Shown here: piece by piece, positions 42,957-53,626 of the stretch
Numbering within the stretch: position 1 is the first letter of the stretch
Layout of the letters: every line of letters begins with the position of its first letter
From: Bacteroidota bacterium
GTDB taxonomy: Bacteria > Bacteroidota > Bacteroidia > Bacteroidales > Prolixibacteraceae
Direction: 5' to 3'
DNA: 64,000 nt
NCBI GenBank assembly: GCA_023428545.1
Contig: JAEYXH010000006.1
Location: 43,991-107,990, forward strand
The notes under the pieces: model-generated
The model's input: the letters and a program-made list of their open reading frames with translations, nothing else
What the model was told of the DNA's origin: nothing
Databases searched by the model: none
Made by a program: the position numbers and the translations under genes

Positions 42957-44582
42957 TTAATCAATTTTAACCAGAAAATCCTGGTACATTTTCTGGTCCT
43001 GAAATAATTCCAGTGCCTTTATGATGGTTTTATCGTCTTGATTGAGTACCTGGTAAAAATTGTCTCTCGAAAAAAGATCCCTTGCAATGATGGCTTTAAT
43101 CTCTTTTTTCATTTGTTCCTGAGTGAAATCGATGCTTTTCAAGTCCCTGTCAATTCCTTCTTTTTCTCCCGTTGATACAATGGTCTCGACCATATCGTCG
43201 GATGCATTGAATTTAAGGTTGAACTGATTGAATTCAGGATATTTCTTTGTAAGTGAATTACGGTTTTTATCAAGATATTCAAGTGAGAAATTGTTGATTA
43301 TTTGATTTCTCTGCAGTCGGTTATAATATTGATAGAGGTATGATGTGTCGAGGCTCACGAAAATATCAGGCATAATTCCTCCACCTCCGTAAACAGTTCT
43401 ACCATTAATCAATGTTTTAAATTTTAGTGAATCAGGGAAAGAGATGCTATCGGCACTAAACATTTCACCACTCTCAAGCCTTCGTTGATAGTCATTTCGA
43501 TAATCATCCACTCCGTTTTCATATGGTTTTTGTATTCCTCTGCCACTGGGCGTATAGTAATGTGCGGTAGTCAGTCTGACCATTGAACCATCGGTAAGGA
43601 AAAATGGTTGTTGAACCAATCCTTTGCCAAAGGACCGCCTTCCAATGATTACACCCCTGTCCCAGTCCTGGATTGCTCCTGCAACGATTTCGCTGGCAGA
43701 TGCTGATCCCTCGTTCATTAAAACAACCAGTTTCCCTTTTTCAAATGAACCTTCTTGTGTCGCCAAATAATCCCGCTTGGGATTATTTATGCCTTCTGTG
43801 TAAACAACCAAACTGTTTCCGGGAAGGAATTCATCCGCCAAATCGATGGCTGCTTTCAGGTATCCTCCACCGTTGCCCCGAAGATCAAGAATAAGGTTCT
43901 TTACATTTTGGGACTGGAGTCCAGCCATGGCTGTCCTAAACTCTTCGATAGTTGTTGCTGCGAAACGGTTAAGTTTAATATATCCGGTTTCATTATCAAT
44001 CATGTAGGAAGCTTCCAGGCTGTTAATCGGGATTTTGTCCCGAATAATTGTAAAGTCGAGTAGTTCTGCAATACTTCTTCTTTTTACTCTAATCTCAACT
44101 TTTGTGCCTTTTTCACCCCTTAGCATTTTCATTACATCCTCGTTTTCAATACCAATTCCGGCAACATTCTTGCCATCAATAAAAATGAAACGATCACCAG
44201 CCAATATGCCAATTTTTTCGGATGGTCCACCAGGTACGGTTGATAAAACCAAGAGAGTATCCTTGTGGATGTTAAATGATATTCCTATTCCTTCAAAATT
44301 TCCCTGAAGAGGTTCATTCATTCTTTCCACCTCTTCTTTTGAAATGTACACTGAATGTGGATCAAGGTCCTGTAAAAGAGAAGTAATAGCTTTCTCCGTT
44401 AAGTTGCCAATATTTGTCGAATCGACATAATATGACTCGACCAGCCTAAGCAAACGGGCAAATTTCTGGCTGTTTTCCTGTGCGTTTTGTGCCGCAACAG
44501 GTGTTTGGGCATATGCCGTTGATGCTAGTCCAAGGACTATCGCCAGGATGTAAAAGCTTTTTATCATTGTATTCATTTTCAT
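42957..44582 (-). CDS. S41 C-terminal processing protease (CtpA-like)
   Basis: A 541-residue protease with a signal peptide (about 1-26), an N-terminal domain, a PDZ domain (about 91-170) and the S41 core. The catalytic Ser is in NEGSASASEIVAG (likely Ser295) and the catalytic Lys in RSFGKGLVQ (Lys320), with the 25-residue Ser-Lys spacing seen in CtpB. It degrades or trims exported proteins in the periplasm. It is the first of three genes with pnuC and the NadR-type kinase, although they look functionally unrelated. Confidence 0.93.
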   Translation of the reverse strand: MKMNTMIKSFYILAIVLGLASTAYAQTPVAAQNAQENSQKFARLLRLVESYYVDSTNIGNLTEKAITSLLQDLDPHSVYISKEEVERMNEPLQGNFEGIGISFNIHKDTLLVLSTVPGGPSEKIGILAGDRFIFIDGKNVAGIGIENEDVMKMLRGEKGTKVEIRVKRRSIAELLDFTIIRDKIPINSLEASYMIDNETGYIKLNRFAATTIEEFRTAMAGLQSQNVKNLILDLRGNGGGYLKAAIDLADEFLPGNSLVVYTEGINNPKRDYLATQEGSFEKGKLVVLMNEGSASASEIVAGAIQDWDRGVIIGRRSFGKGLVQQPFFLTDGSMVRLTTAHYYTPSGRGIQKPYENGVDDYRNDYQRRLESGEMFSADSISFPDSLKFKTLINGRTVYGGGGIMPDIFVSLDTSYLYQYYNRLQRNQIINNFSLEYLDKNRNSLTKKYPEFNQFNLKFNASDDMVETIVSTGEKEGIDRDLKSIDFTQEQMKKEIKAIIARDLFSRDNFYQVLNQDDKTIIKALELFQDQKMYQDFLVKID

Positions 44583-44839
44583 CTCCCCAAAATTTAATGA
44601 GCATTAATAACTTCTGTGAACGCCGATTAATGACCGATACAGAATAGAGTCCTGACAATCAGTGTTTATCGTTTTTTGTGCATCAAGAACCAAGTGGTAA
44701 AAAGAATAAGATTTGTATATGTTGGGTTCTCTATGCACCTGATGAAAATTCAAAAGCTGTGCCAGATTTTACACTTGTTGCACAAATAAATCTTTTCGAA
44801 TAATAAATTACATTGACTGATCTGTTGTTGATAAAAGTT

Positions 44840-46369
44840 TTATTCCCATTCGATGGTTGCCGGTGGTTTTGAACTGATATCGTAAACAACCCGGTTGACA
44901 CCCTTGACCCGATTGATGATTTCATTGCTCATTTTTGCCATAAAATCGTAAGGAAGATGTACCCAGTCTGCAGTCATCCCATCGGTTGAGGTGACAGCTC
45001 TCAGTGCTATGGTGTTTTCGTAGGTTCTTTCATCGCCCATTACGCCGACAGATTGAACAGGGAGGAGCATGACTCCAGCTTGCCAAACCTTATCATACAA
45101 GTTCCAGTCTTTGAGCCCTTTAATGAAAATATCATCGGCATCCTGAAGGATTTTTACTTTTTCCTCAGTTACTTCACCCAGTATTCGGATTCCCAATCCT
45201 GGTCCGGGGAAGGGATGTCTGCCAAGTAATTCATCCTTAAGTCCGAGGGCTTTTCCAACACGCCGTACTTCGTCTTTAAAAAGTAATCGTAAAGGTTCCA
45301 CAACCTTTAGCTTCATTTTTTCTGGTAATCCACCAACATTGTGGTGCGATTTAATCGTTGCAGATGGGCCATTCACCGAAACAGACTCAATTACGTCAGG
45401 ATAAATGGTCCCTTGGGCAAGCCACTTTACTTCCTGTATTTTATGTGCTTCCTCGTCGAAAACTTCAATAAAGTTGCGACCAATGATTTTGCGTTTTTGC
45501 TCTGGCTCGGTAATGCCTTTGAGATCTGCGAAAAATTTGTCGGCCGATTTTACACCGATCACATTGAGTCCCATGTCTTCATATGAATGCAATACGGAAT
45601 CGAATTCATTTTTTCTCAATAAGCCATGATCGACGAAAATGCATGTCAGGTTTTTGCCAATAGCTCGGTTGAGTAACAATGCAGCCACTGAAGAATCGAC
45701 GCCACCCGACAGGCCGAGGACCACCTTGTCGTTACCCAATTTGGTCTTGAGTTCATGAACAGTTGATTCCACAAAGGAGGCAGGTGTCCAGTCCTGATGA
45801 CATCCGCAAATATCAACAACGAAATTTTTCAAAAGAAGACTGCCTTCTGTAGTATGATAAACTTCAGGATGGAACTGGATTGCCCAAGTATCCTCATTTT
45901 CAATTTTATAGGCAGCTAATTCGACATCTTCGGTCGAGGCAGTGACTTTATAACTTGGTGGAAGCTTGACAATTGTATCCCCGTGTGACATCCATACCTG
46001 GGTGTGTTTTGTCATGCTATTGAAAAGGATGCAATCATGGTCGATAAAACCCAGGTTTGCCCGGCCATATTCCCTCGAGTCAGATGGGGCAACCTCACCA
46101 CCATAAAAATGTGCCAGATACTGTGCGCCGTAGCAAATACCAAGCAAGGGGATCTTGCCTTTGATCTGGCTTAGGTCGGGATGCAAGGCTTCATTTGCCC
46201 TCACGGATGATGGACTACCGGAAAGTATTACGCCCTTGACATTACTGTCGATAGCCGGGAAATGGTTAAAAGGGTGTATCTCGCAATAAACATTGAGCTC
46301 CCGAATTCTGCGTCCGATAAGCTGTGTATACTGTGAGCCAAAATCAAGTATAAGAATCTTTTCCTGCAT
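44840..46369 (-). CDS. guaA: GMP synthase (glutamine-hydrolysing)
   Basis: A 509-residue enzyme from ATG 46369 (an in-frame GTG/ATG further upstream at 46420 adds 17 non-family residues and lies over the promoter, so I reject it). The N-terminal GATase has [14 protein letters not shown] and the nucleophile Cys in [13 protein letters not shown]. The ATP-pyrophosphatase has the P-loop [12 protein letters not shown], and the C-terminal dimerisation domain ends [17 protein letters not shown]. It converts XMP to GMP. A strong promoter sits at 46391-46421. The 257 nt downstream (44583-44839) hold nothing I recognise. Confidence 0.97.
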   Translation of the reverse strand: MQEKILILDFGSQYTQLIGRRIRELNVYCEIHPFNHFPAIDSNVKGVILSGSPSSVRANEALHPDLSQIKGKIPLLGICYGAQYLAHFYGGEVAPSDSREYGRANLGFIDHDCILFNSMTKHTQVWMSHGDTIVKLPPSYKVTASTEDVELAAYKIENEDTWAIQFHPEVYHTTEGSLLLKNFVVDICGCHQDWTPASFVESTVHELKTKLGNDKVVLGLSGGVDSSVAALLLNRAIGKNLTCIFVDHGLLRKNEFDSVLHSYEDMGLNVIGVKSADKFFADLKGITEPEQKRKIIGRNFIEVFDEEAHKIQEVKWLAQGTIYPDVIESVSVNGPSATIKSHHNVGGLPEKMKLKVVEPLRLLFKDEVRRVGKALGLKDELLGRHPFPGPGLGIRILGEVTEEKVKILQDADDIFIKGLKDWNLYDKVWQAGVMLLPVQSVGVMGDERTYENTIALRAVTSTDGMTADWVHLPYDFMAKMSNEIINRVKGVNRVVYDISSKPPATIEWE

Positions 46370-46390
46370 GTGCGAATCAATTATAGGCCC

Positions 46391-46421
46391 CAAATATACC
46401 TTAACTACAGGGAAAATCAAA
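46391..46421 (-). promoter_or_regulatory. guaA promoter
   Basis: Read on the minus strand: TTTG (46418-46421), 19-nt spacer, TATATTTG (46391-46398), a full consensus match. The start near 46385 leaves about 16 nt to the ATG at 46369, which supports the shorter guaA start. Confidence 0.78.
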
Positions 46422-46690
46422 GGGGTTTCATGAAGGCATTCTGCTTCCCTAAAGTAAAATTCGATATCTCAGTATCACCGTTTTACCGTCGCGTAAATAA
46501 GATTTATTAATTTTGGCTCACTTTTAGGCAGAGTTTTTGCAATTTGCTTTCATGCTATTGGTGATTCAAGCTGGTTTAAGTGTCACAATCGTTTAATTTT
46601 TCTGTATCTTTTATAATGAACAGAGTTTTTGTTAGTAGTGCAATTATCTGTCGTGTCAAAAAAAATTATGGGAATTATTAAAAAGATCAA

Positions 46691-48976
46691 ATGAGTAGAA
46701 TTTTGTTTATTCTTTCCGTTTTTATGGGGTTGTTTTTATCTGCTCCTGTGCATTCTCAAGAAAATTCTGAGAAAAATCTTGTTGAGAGAGAAGGGAAAAC
46801 CTTTCTTCAGCACCGGGTAAGTCAAGGCGAAACCCTTTATGGAATTAGTGCCAAATATAAGGTTGAAGTTATTGATATTCTGAATAGTAATCCTCAGCTG
46901 ATAAATGGGTTAAGGGCAGGTGATTCCCTCCTTATTCCCTGGTCTGAATCGCTATCTGCCGATATTGAAATTCCTGAGGCCAAGGTACCTCAAAGTTTTC
47001 TTGAACACGAGGTGAAGCGAAGAGAAACCTTATATTCCATTTCCAGGCAATATGGAGTGACCATCGATGAAATTCTTCACTTCAATAAGGGTGTGGGACA
47101 GCTGAAAAGACGGGATATTTTGCGGATTCCACAGTGGAATGAAAAAGCCAGTATAAAACAGGAGGTTAGAGTTGAAACGGTTAATACCGCGACCGGTCCA
47201 ACTGATACTTATGTGGTTTTACCTGGTGAAACCTGGTATTCAATTTCAAGGAGGCTGGGTACTACAGTTGAAGTTCTGAACCAACTAAATCCAGATATCA
47301 GTGGTCTGAAACCAGGGCAATCACTTAAGGTTCCGGTCGGAGCCATCAATCCAAAGGCTGATGACAAAAATGAATCTGGTAGTCAATTTGAAACTCATAC
47401 GATAGTTTCTGGCGAAACACTCTATTCTTTGACTCGAAAATACAATGTGTCTGCTGAAACTCTTATAGAACTGAATCCTGAGCTGTCTGGATCTTTTCGG
47501 ACAGGCAGTGTGATAAGAATTCCCCGCCAATCAGCAAATCAGGCAAGTACGGAAAAGTACCTGATACATTTAGTTAAGCCCGGTGAAACACAATACAGCC
47601 TTATAAGGGCTTATAATGTTAATCTGGACGAATTAAAGCAATGGAACAATTACCTGAATTACCGAAGTCTTTTGGTCGGGGATACGCTCCGGCTTATTCC
47701 TGGTGACATGGAGGCTGTAAGTAAAGAGGATTATGATTTTTCCCAAAGTCTATTACCTGGAGATTGTGAGAAAATCAGGAGAGGAAGAATTTCTCCGAAT
47801 GCGGTTGACATTGTAATGTTTCTTCCCCTGATGATTGATATGAATAACAGGCTAAATGCCGGACATTTATCCGATCCAGTTACTACCCCTTCGAGTAATG
47901 AATTTCTAAATGATTCTATTCAGGTAGTACAGGCAAATGTCCAAAACCCAACCCGGTTTCAGGGAACCTCAGAAAACTTCATACATTTTTATGAAGGATC
48001 GATTTTGGCCATACAAAGGCTTCAAGCCCAAGGAGTAAAGGTGAGTGTCACCGTTGTTGACACAGAGAACAGATCGCAACAAATTTCCAGTCTGGTAAGT
48101 TCAGGCCGGTTTAATGACGCAGATTTGATTATTGGACCCATATATCCTGAGCACCAAAAAATCGTTGCCGATTTTTCGTATAAGATGCAGATTCCAATGG
48201 TCAGCCCTCTCTCATCTTCTGATGAGCATCTTAAAAACAATCCCTGGACTTTCCAGGTGAATCCATCCCGACGCTTGGTTGACCGTATTACAGCAGAGTA
48301 TATTTTTAAGGAATATTCGCGTGATAATATAATACTTGTTAAAGGAGGCAACCAAAGTGATTCAGTGGAATCTGAACTAAGACGCTTTGCTTCAGTCAGG
48401 GATAACGGACATGATGTATCGAGGTTGTCAATTAAAACTGTAGATAAAAATAAATCGGGTATAGCTGGATTGACTGGTGCATTGCGAACTGAAGGGCGAA
48501 ATGTTGTGGTGCTTACTTCGGGAAATGAGGCGGAAGTGAGTGTAGCTGTGTCCAATATTCATACTCTTGCAGGTAAGTATGATATAGTGTTAGTTGGCAG
48601 TAATCGTTTTACACAGTTTGAAAGTATCAACCAGGAGTATTTTCATGATGGACAACTCGAATTCCTTGCTCCTTATTGGCCCGATTACACGAATAGCCTG
48701 ACCAAAGAATTTGTAAAGGAGTTTAGAGAATATTTCAAGACAGAACCTAATCAATACAGTATGCAGGGATACGATGTCACATATTTCTTTGCAAAAGCAA
48801 TTGCTCATTATGGTGATGACTTTAGTAAATGTTTGAATTTAAACCGGGGTGATCTTGTGCAAGGAAACTATTTTTTTGTACCCCAAGCCGGAGGTGGATT
48901 TGTTAATGAAGGCCTAAATGTCGTTTCGTATACCAAGGATTATCGAGTAGTTAAAAAGAAAGATCTGAAAAAATAA
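46691..48976 (+). CDS. LysM-repeat protein with periplasmic-binding-type domain
   Basis: A 761-residue protein with a signal peptide (about 1-22), then five LysM peptidoglycan-binding repeats (about 36-82, 99-140, 170-213, 233-276, 291-340; each with the GETLYxIS/T core), followed by a type 1 periplasmic-binding (ABC substrate-binding) domain from about 375 to 745. This fusion is common in Bacteroidota next to guaA and anchors a ligand-binding domain to the cell wall. The ligand is unknown. Divergent from guaA. A terminator follows the stop. Confidence 0.85.
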   Translation: MSRILFILSVFMGLFLSAPVHSQENSEKNLVEREGKTFLQHRVSQGETLYGISAKYKVEVIDILNSNPQLINGLRAGDSLLIPWSESLSADIEIPEAKVPQSFLEHEVKRRETLYSISRQYGVTIDEILHFNKGVGQLKRRDILRIPQWNEKASIKQEVRVETVNTATGPTDTYVVLPGETWYSISRRLGTTVEVLNQLNPDISGLKPGQSLKVPVGAINPKADDKNESGSQFETHTIVSGETLYSLTRKYNVSAETLIELNPELSGSFRTGSVIRIPRQSANQASTEKYLIHLVKPGETQYSLIRAYNVNLDELKQWNNYLNYRSLLVGDTLRLIPGDMEAVSKEDYDFSQSLLPGDCEKIRRGRISPNAVDIVMFLPLMIDMNNRLNAGHLSDPVTTPSSNEFLNDSIQVVQANVQNPTRFQGTSENFIHFYEGSILAIQRLQAQGVKVSVTVVDTENRSQQISSLVSSGRFNDADLIIGPIYPEHQKIVADFSYKMQIPMVSPLSSSDEHLKNNPWTFQVNPSRRLVDRITAEYIFKEYSRDNIILVKGGNQSDSVESELRRFASVRDNGHDVSRLSIKTVDKNKSGIAGLTGALRTEGRNVVVLTSGNEAEVSVAVSNIHTLAGKYDIVLVGSNRFTQFESINQEYFHDGQLEFLAPYWPDYTNSLTKEFVKEFREYFKTEPNQYSMQGYDVTYFFAKAIAHYGDDFSKCLNLNRGDLVQGNYFFVPQAGGGFVNEGLNVVSYTKDYRVVKKKDLKK

Positions 48977-48980
48977 ATAA

Positions 48981-49011
48981 AAAAAGCCTGCTAGATAAAA
49001 GCAGGCTTTTT
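48981..49011. terminator. Bidirectional terminator
   Basis: AAAAAGCCTGCT (48981-48992) and AGCAGGCTTTTT (49000-49011), loop AGATAAA, with A-run before and T-run after. It sits between the convergent LysM gene and ornithine aminotransferase gene. Confidence 0.85.
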
Positions 49012-49031
49012 TTATAATATTGGGATTAAAA

Positions 49032-50279
49032 TCATATCCCCATTTCCCTAAACGATTTTTTTATCCGTTCAATTGCTTCTCTTAGTTGGGATTCATTGAT
49101 CACCAGAGGGGGAGTGAAGCGGATAATGTGTTCGTGGGTTGGTTTGGCAATGATACCGTTTTCCTTCATCTGTAAACATATCTGCCATGCTGTTTTAGGA
49201 GCATCCGGGCGTATAGCAATTGCATTAAGCAAACCTTTGCCCCGAACTGTGGCAATCATGTCAGATTTAACCATCTGCATTTCTTCCCTGAAGATTATTC
49301 CCATTCTTTCGGCATTACCAACCAGGTCTTCATCCTTGATAACATCAAGCGCTGACATGGAGACAGCTGCCGCTACAGGGTTTCCTCCATAGGTGCTGCC
49401 ATGTTCACCTGGTTTGATAGTTAACATTATTTCATCATCTGCAAGGACACATGAAACGGGATATATGCCTCCAGAAAGTGCTTTGCCAAGTACTAAAATA
49501 TCGGGGCGGACACCCTCATGGTCGCATGCCAGCATTTTTCCAGTACGTGCAAGCCCGGTCTGGACTTCATCGGCAATGAATAAAACGTTGTATTTTTTGC
49601 AAAGATCCGCTGCCTTTTTCAGATACCCGTCTTCCGGTACATAAACACCTGCTTCAGCCTGGATCGGCTCAACCAAAAATCCGGCCACATTCCTGTCCTT
49701 CAATGCCATTTCAAGGGCTTCAATATCGTTATATGGGATATTGATAAACCCGGGAGTAAAAGGTCCATAATCGTTGTAGGAATCAGGGTCAGACGACATA
49801 GACACAATGGTGATTGTGCGTCCATGAAAATTGCCGTTGCAAACAACAATTTTTGCTTCATTGCGGGGAATACCCTTGACTTTATAAGCCCATTTCCTGC
49901 ATAATTTAAGTGCTGTTTCATCAGCTTCGGCTCCTGAATTCATAGGAAGCATCCGGTCATATCCGAATAACCGGGTCATATATTCTTCCCATTCCCCTAA
50001 AATGTTATTATAAAATGCCCTGGATGTTAAGGCTAGGCTTGAAGCCTGATCAGTAAGTGCTTTGACAATCCTTGGATGACAATGTCCCTGATTGACGGCT
50101 GAATAAGCCGCAAGGAAATCGAAATACTGTTTTCCTTCCACATCCCAAACAAAAATTCCTTCTCCACGTTCAAGGACGACAGGCAGGGGATGATAGTTGT
50201 GTGCGCCAAATTTTTCTTCCCGCTCAATATATTCACGGGTTGTCATTTTAGTCATATCGTCTGTTTTTTTAGTTTGCAC
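49032..50279 (-). CDS. rocD: Ornithine--oxo-acid transaminase
   Basis: A 415-residue class III aminotransferase. The PLP lysine is Lys266 in [13 protein letters not shown], the Asp is in [14 protein letters not shown], and [13 protein letters not shown] and [12 protein letters not shown] are typical of ornithine aminotransferase. It converts ornithine and 2-oxoglutarate to glutamate semialdehyde and glutamate. It is 72 nt downstream of the BatA-like gene on the same strand. Confidence 0.93.
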   Translation of the reverse strand: MQTKKTDDMTKMTTREYIEREEKFGAHNYHPLPVVLERGEGIFVWDVEGKQYFDFLAAYSAVNQGHCHPRIVKALTDQASSLALTSRAFYNNILGEWEEYMTRLFGYDRMLPMNSGAEADETALKLCRKWAYKVKGIPRNEAKIVVCNGNFHGRTITIVSMSSDPDSYNDYGPFTPGFINIPYNDIEALEMALKDRNVAGFLVEPIQAEAGVYVPEDGYLKKAADLCKKYNVLFIADEVQTGLARTGKMLACDHEGVRPDILVLGKALSGGIYPVSCVLADDEIMLTIKPGEHGSTYGGNPVAAAVSMSALDVIKDEDLVGNAERMGIIFREEMQMVKSDMIATVRGKGLLNAIAIRPDAPKTAWQICLQMKENGIIAKPTHEHIIRFTPPLVINESQLREAIERIKKSFREMGI

Positions 50280-50351
50280 AGAATTACAAATTATTCCATG
50301 AAAATAAAAGTCCGCCAGTCTGTTTCATAAAATATTAATGACTGATTTTAA

Positions 50352-52415
50352 TCATTTCCAAAGCCGGGCGATTAAAGCTTCTGCCAAAATGAAAAGAATG
50401 GAAAGTACCAGGAATAGCTTCCATAGTTTTTTGCCGGTACTGATCTCTTCGAATATTTCCGAAAATCTTTGTTCAGTGTTTTCCATCACAATGAACTGAT
50501 CGGCAGGGAACTCTTCGGTAAGGGTTTTAAGTTCATTGGTAGTGAAATAAACTGAAGACGATTCTGCCCGGTCATAATTCAAAGATATGGATGATACAAC
50601 GGTATCTCCGTAATTTATCATGTAATGTCCGGCACTTGCGAAGAAGTCGTTAAGGTTAATCCTTATCTGGTTTGCTCCTGAGGATGTGAATTCAGGTATG
50701 AAATTCAATGGATCATCTTTTAAAATGATTGAGAATTTTGACAGGTCCAATCCAGATAAGTTCTTTACGTGAGCAGAGGGTTCACGGCCAATTGTGTAAG
50801 AAATTTTTTGACGGGGTACACTGTTGATGACCAAACTATATAGCGTTGGCGCAAACAGAATGTGGCGGGCGAATTCCTCATTTGAACTCGAAAGTGGAAA
50901 GCTGAAAATGAAGAGACTACCATTCTCAGATGACTGAACAGATAATGCTTTCTGTCCGCTCCTAAACCAAAGTAGCGGAGTTTCTGAAATTTTTGTGGCC
51001 GAAGAAAATCTAAAGCTTCCTGAGATTTTCGGGAAAGCCATTTTATCATCCCGTTCCCGAAAGACTTGTGAATAAATGGGATGTTCCCATTCAAGACCAC
51101 CTAATTCAACTCTTGCAGTATCAAAGTGGGTGAATGTACTGGATGAAAATCGTGATAAGAACTGATTATAATTGTCAATGCTACCAGTGTTTTCAGGAAA
51201 AAAAACAACTGAAGTACCATTCTCAGTTATTCTTTGAAGTTCATTCATTAATCCGGAACCGATTTCGCTAATATTGATCAGGAAAATGGTGTTAAACTCC
51301 TCCAGCTTACTAATGGTAAGGTTATCGACATTCATTTCCTCGAAACGGACATACGGATCCTCATCAAATAAAGCCCTAAGATAGCGAATGCCGCCATAAC
51401 CTGATTGGGTATCCCCGTAAATTGCCAATGCACTTAACTGTCGTTCAACATTGTATGAGATAAAATAGGTATTATCATGAGTAATGGGATAGTCTGATAT
51501 TTCTACCTTTCCAGTTTGTATTCCAGGGTTCAGATTCAAATATTTAAGTTCAACCACCTGCTCGCCTCTGGCTTCAATACTGAAATTTGCCAATGCTTTT
51601 ATTGTATCATTCAAAAATAGTTTGACAGGAAGATTTTGGTAAGATTCATCTGAATGGTTACGGATTCTTACATGGAGTAATTCTTCCTGACCTGGTTTAT
51701 GTGCCGGAATCTCCATCCAGCAGGAGTCGATGTATAGATTTGTGATTTTTTCAGGCCTTATTGGCATCAGGTAGGTAGTGGAAGAAATATCCCGACGGAT
51801 ATTTTCAAAATCACTTGTAATGTGCTGAAAATCACTGATCATAAAAGTGTTATCCATTGACCTGGCATCTTGGCTTACCGTGGGATCATAGAACCTGTTA
51901 TATATACGGGAGAGTGGGACTGATCGGGGTGAAATCCTAACCTCGGTAATCTGTTGAATCAATTGTTCCTTATTGAAATAATGCTGGTGTCTGGGCTGAA
52001 GATCATTTGTCAACAATCTGAACCGGGTGTCAGGAGGATAAGTGTCAACAATTTCGAGGGCTTTATTCCGCGCAACTTCAACTAATTGACCCTTCGATGA
52101 TAATGCATTCATGCTAAACGAATTGTCAATATAAATATTGACAATGCCAGTGTTTGTTTTTTGTTCCTGGTTATCAGGGGGGATATATGGTTGTGCAAAG
52201 AGAAAAACGAGACAAGTTATTGCCATAATTCTGGCAAGTAACATCAACAGATGTTTTAACTGTGATTTTCGTTTTGATTCCCTCTTGATATTTTTAAGAT
52301 AATTAACGTTGCTAAAATATACAGTCGTAAATTTTCTGAAACTGAAGAGATGAATCAATATCGGGATGATAATGGCAAGTAAAGCAAACAAAAATGCAGG
52401 ATAAAGAAATCGCAT
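50352..52415 (-). CDS. BatA/von Willebrand A-like membrane protein
   Basis: A 687-residue protein with an N-terminal BatA-type membrane segment (MRFLYPAFLFALLAIIIPIL and LLARIMAITCLVFLF), a vWA-like region with IYIDNSFSMNAL (a D-x-S-x-S MIDAS-like site near residue 95), long beta-rich extracytoplasmic parts and a C-terminal helix LFLVLSILFILAEALIAR. This is the Bacteroidota BatA (TIGR02226) architecture; family members are linked to aerotolerance and envelope stress. No MoxR-type ATPase is adjacent. Confidence 0.8.
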   Translation of the reverse strand: MRFLYPAFLFALLAIIIPILIHLFSFRKFTTVYFSNVNYLKNIKRESKRKSQLKHLLMLLARIMAITCLVFLFAQPYIPPDNQEQKTNTGIVNIYIDNSFSMNALSSKGQLVEVARNKALEIVDTYPPDTRFRLLTNDLQPRHQHYFNKEQLIQQITEVRISPRSVPLSRIYNRFYDPTVSQDARSMDNTFMISDFQHITSDFENIRRDISSTTYLMPIRPEKITNLYIDSCWMEIPAHKPGQEELLHVRIRNHSDESYQNLPVKLFLNDTIKALANFSIEARGEQVVELKYLNLNPGIQTGKVEISDYPITHDNTYFISYNVERQLSALAIYGDTQSGYGGIRYLRALFDEDPYVRFEEMNVDNLTISKLEEFNTIFLINISEIGSGLMNELQRITENGTSVVFFPENTGSIDNYNQFLSRFSSSTFTHFDTARVELGGLEWEHPIYSQVFRERDDKMAFPKISGSFRFSSATKISETPLLWFRSGQKALSVQSSENGSLFIFSFPLSSSNEEFARHILFAPTLYSLVINSVPRQKISYTIGREPSAHVKNLSGLDLSKFSIILKDDPLNFIPEFTSSGANQIRINLNDFFASAGHYMINYGDTVVSSISLNYDRAESSSVYFTTNELKTLTEEFPADQFIVMENTEQRFSEIFEEISTGKKLWKLFLVLSILFILAEALIARLWK

Positions 52416-52554
52416 AGGTTATAAATATTTTCCTGTCAATAATTTAATCTATTGTGCATCTGAAGTTTAAAAGTGTACCTTTTGTCCGGATATTTAACCA
52501 TTCAGAATTGAATATCTGCAAGCTGTCAAATTGATGATTTTCTAAAGTCAGTAT

Positions 52555-53541
52555 TCATTCAGGTCGAAAAATGGCTATTTCTTTCTCTCCATCAGATTTT
52601 ACATATCCGCGAAACATTCCAGAAGTGTTGAAAGGCATGATGACATTGCCTGATTGATCAATTGCGATGAATCCTCCAGTTCCGCCCATCTTTGTCAGTT
52701 TTTCAAGGACAGTTGTGCCAGCCTCTTCCAGGGAGAGGTTTTGATATTCCATATGGGCTGCAATATCACGGGCAACGGTAAGCCTGATGAAATATTCACC
52801 GTGACCAGTGCATGAAACGGCACATGTTTGGTTATCAGCCCAGGTCCCTGCACCTATAATTGGTGAGTCTCCTATCCGGCCAAACCGCTTGTTCATCATG
52901 CCACCAGTCGATGTACCGGCACAAATGTTTCCATCAATATCAAGGGCTACACATCCAACTGTTCCATGTTTGTCGATCCTGGCTTCATCTTTCTCCCTTT
53001 GCTTCAGGTTGCGAAAGGAATCTAACCTTTCTTTGGTTTTAAAGTAACTGTTCTTCACCATGATCAATCCTTTACTTCTGGCAAATTCGGAAGCTCCATT
53101 GCCAGAAAGCATGACATGTTCCGATTCTTCCATTACCTTAATGGCGGCCTGTATCGGGTTCTTAATATCAGTAACACCTGCAATGGCTCCGGCATTCAAG
53201 GTTTTACCATCCATAATGGACGCATCCAGTTCAGATTTGCCTTCGCTTGTCAAGACTGCGCCTTTACCGGCATTGAAAAGTGGACAATCCTCGAGATATG
53301 TGATGACTTTTACGACAGCATCCCGACTTGAACCACCTGCATTCAATACTGAATCGCCTATGTTTAATGCCCTGTCGAGCTGATCAATATATCTTTTTTG
53401 CATGTCTTCCGACATTCGTTCTTTTGACATGACTCCAGCGCCTCCATGAATTGCTAGGGCATATTTCCGGGTACTATTCTGACCAAATCCCGTACTGACC
53501 AAAAATTGCAGAAGGATGAACAATAGGATGACCTTAGGCAT
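52555..53541 (-). CDS. Isoaspartyl peptidase / L-asparaginase
   Basis: A 328-residue Ntn hydrolase with an N-terminal signal peptide (about 1-20). The self-cleavage site is Gly193-Thr194 in HGTVGCVALD, with Thr194 the nucleophile, and GGMMNKRFGRIGDSPIIGAGTWADN follows. Both ends of the enzyme are present, so the precursor should mature to alpha and beta chains. It cleaves isoaspartyl dipeptides and asparagine in the periplasm. A hairpin terminator from the upstream M3 gene precedes it. Confidence 0.93.
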   Translation of the reverse strand: MPKVILLFILLQFLVSTGFGQNSTRKYALAIHGGAGVMSKERMSEDMQKRYIDQLDRALNIGDSVLNAGGSSRDAVVKVITYLEDCPLFNAGKGAVLTSEGKSELDASIMDGKTLNAGAIAGVTDIKNPIQAAIKVMEESEHVMLSGNGASEFARSKGLIMVKNSYFKTKERLDSFRNLKQREKDEARIDKHGTVGCVALDIDGNICAGTSTGGMMNKRFGRIGDSPIIGAGTWADNQTCAVSCTGHGEYFIRLTVARDIAAHMEYQNLSLEEAGTTVLEKLTKMGGTGGFIAIDQSGNVIMPFNTSGMFRGYVKSDGEKEIAIFRPE

Positions 53542-53575
53542 ATGGTAAAATTTTAATTTGATAAAGGTAGGAAAA

Positions 53576-53611
53576 AAATGTCCGGCTGGGGTTGAATCGA
53601 GCCGGACATTT
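53576..53611 (-). terminator. Terminator of the M3 peptidase gene
   Basis: A 12-bp stem (53576-53587 with 53600-53611) followed on the minus strand by a T-run. It separates the M3 peptidase transcript from the asparaginase gene. Confidence 0.8.
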
Positions 53612-53626
53612 TCAAGGTCGTGTAAG

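Noticed and set aside
43673..44307. Plus-strand ORFs inside the S41 protease gene
   Set aside because: Antisense frames to a clearly recognised protease.
46370..46420. Upstream start of guaA
   Set aside because: The extra 17 residues are not family-like, and the site overlaps the guaA promoter at 46391-46421.
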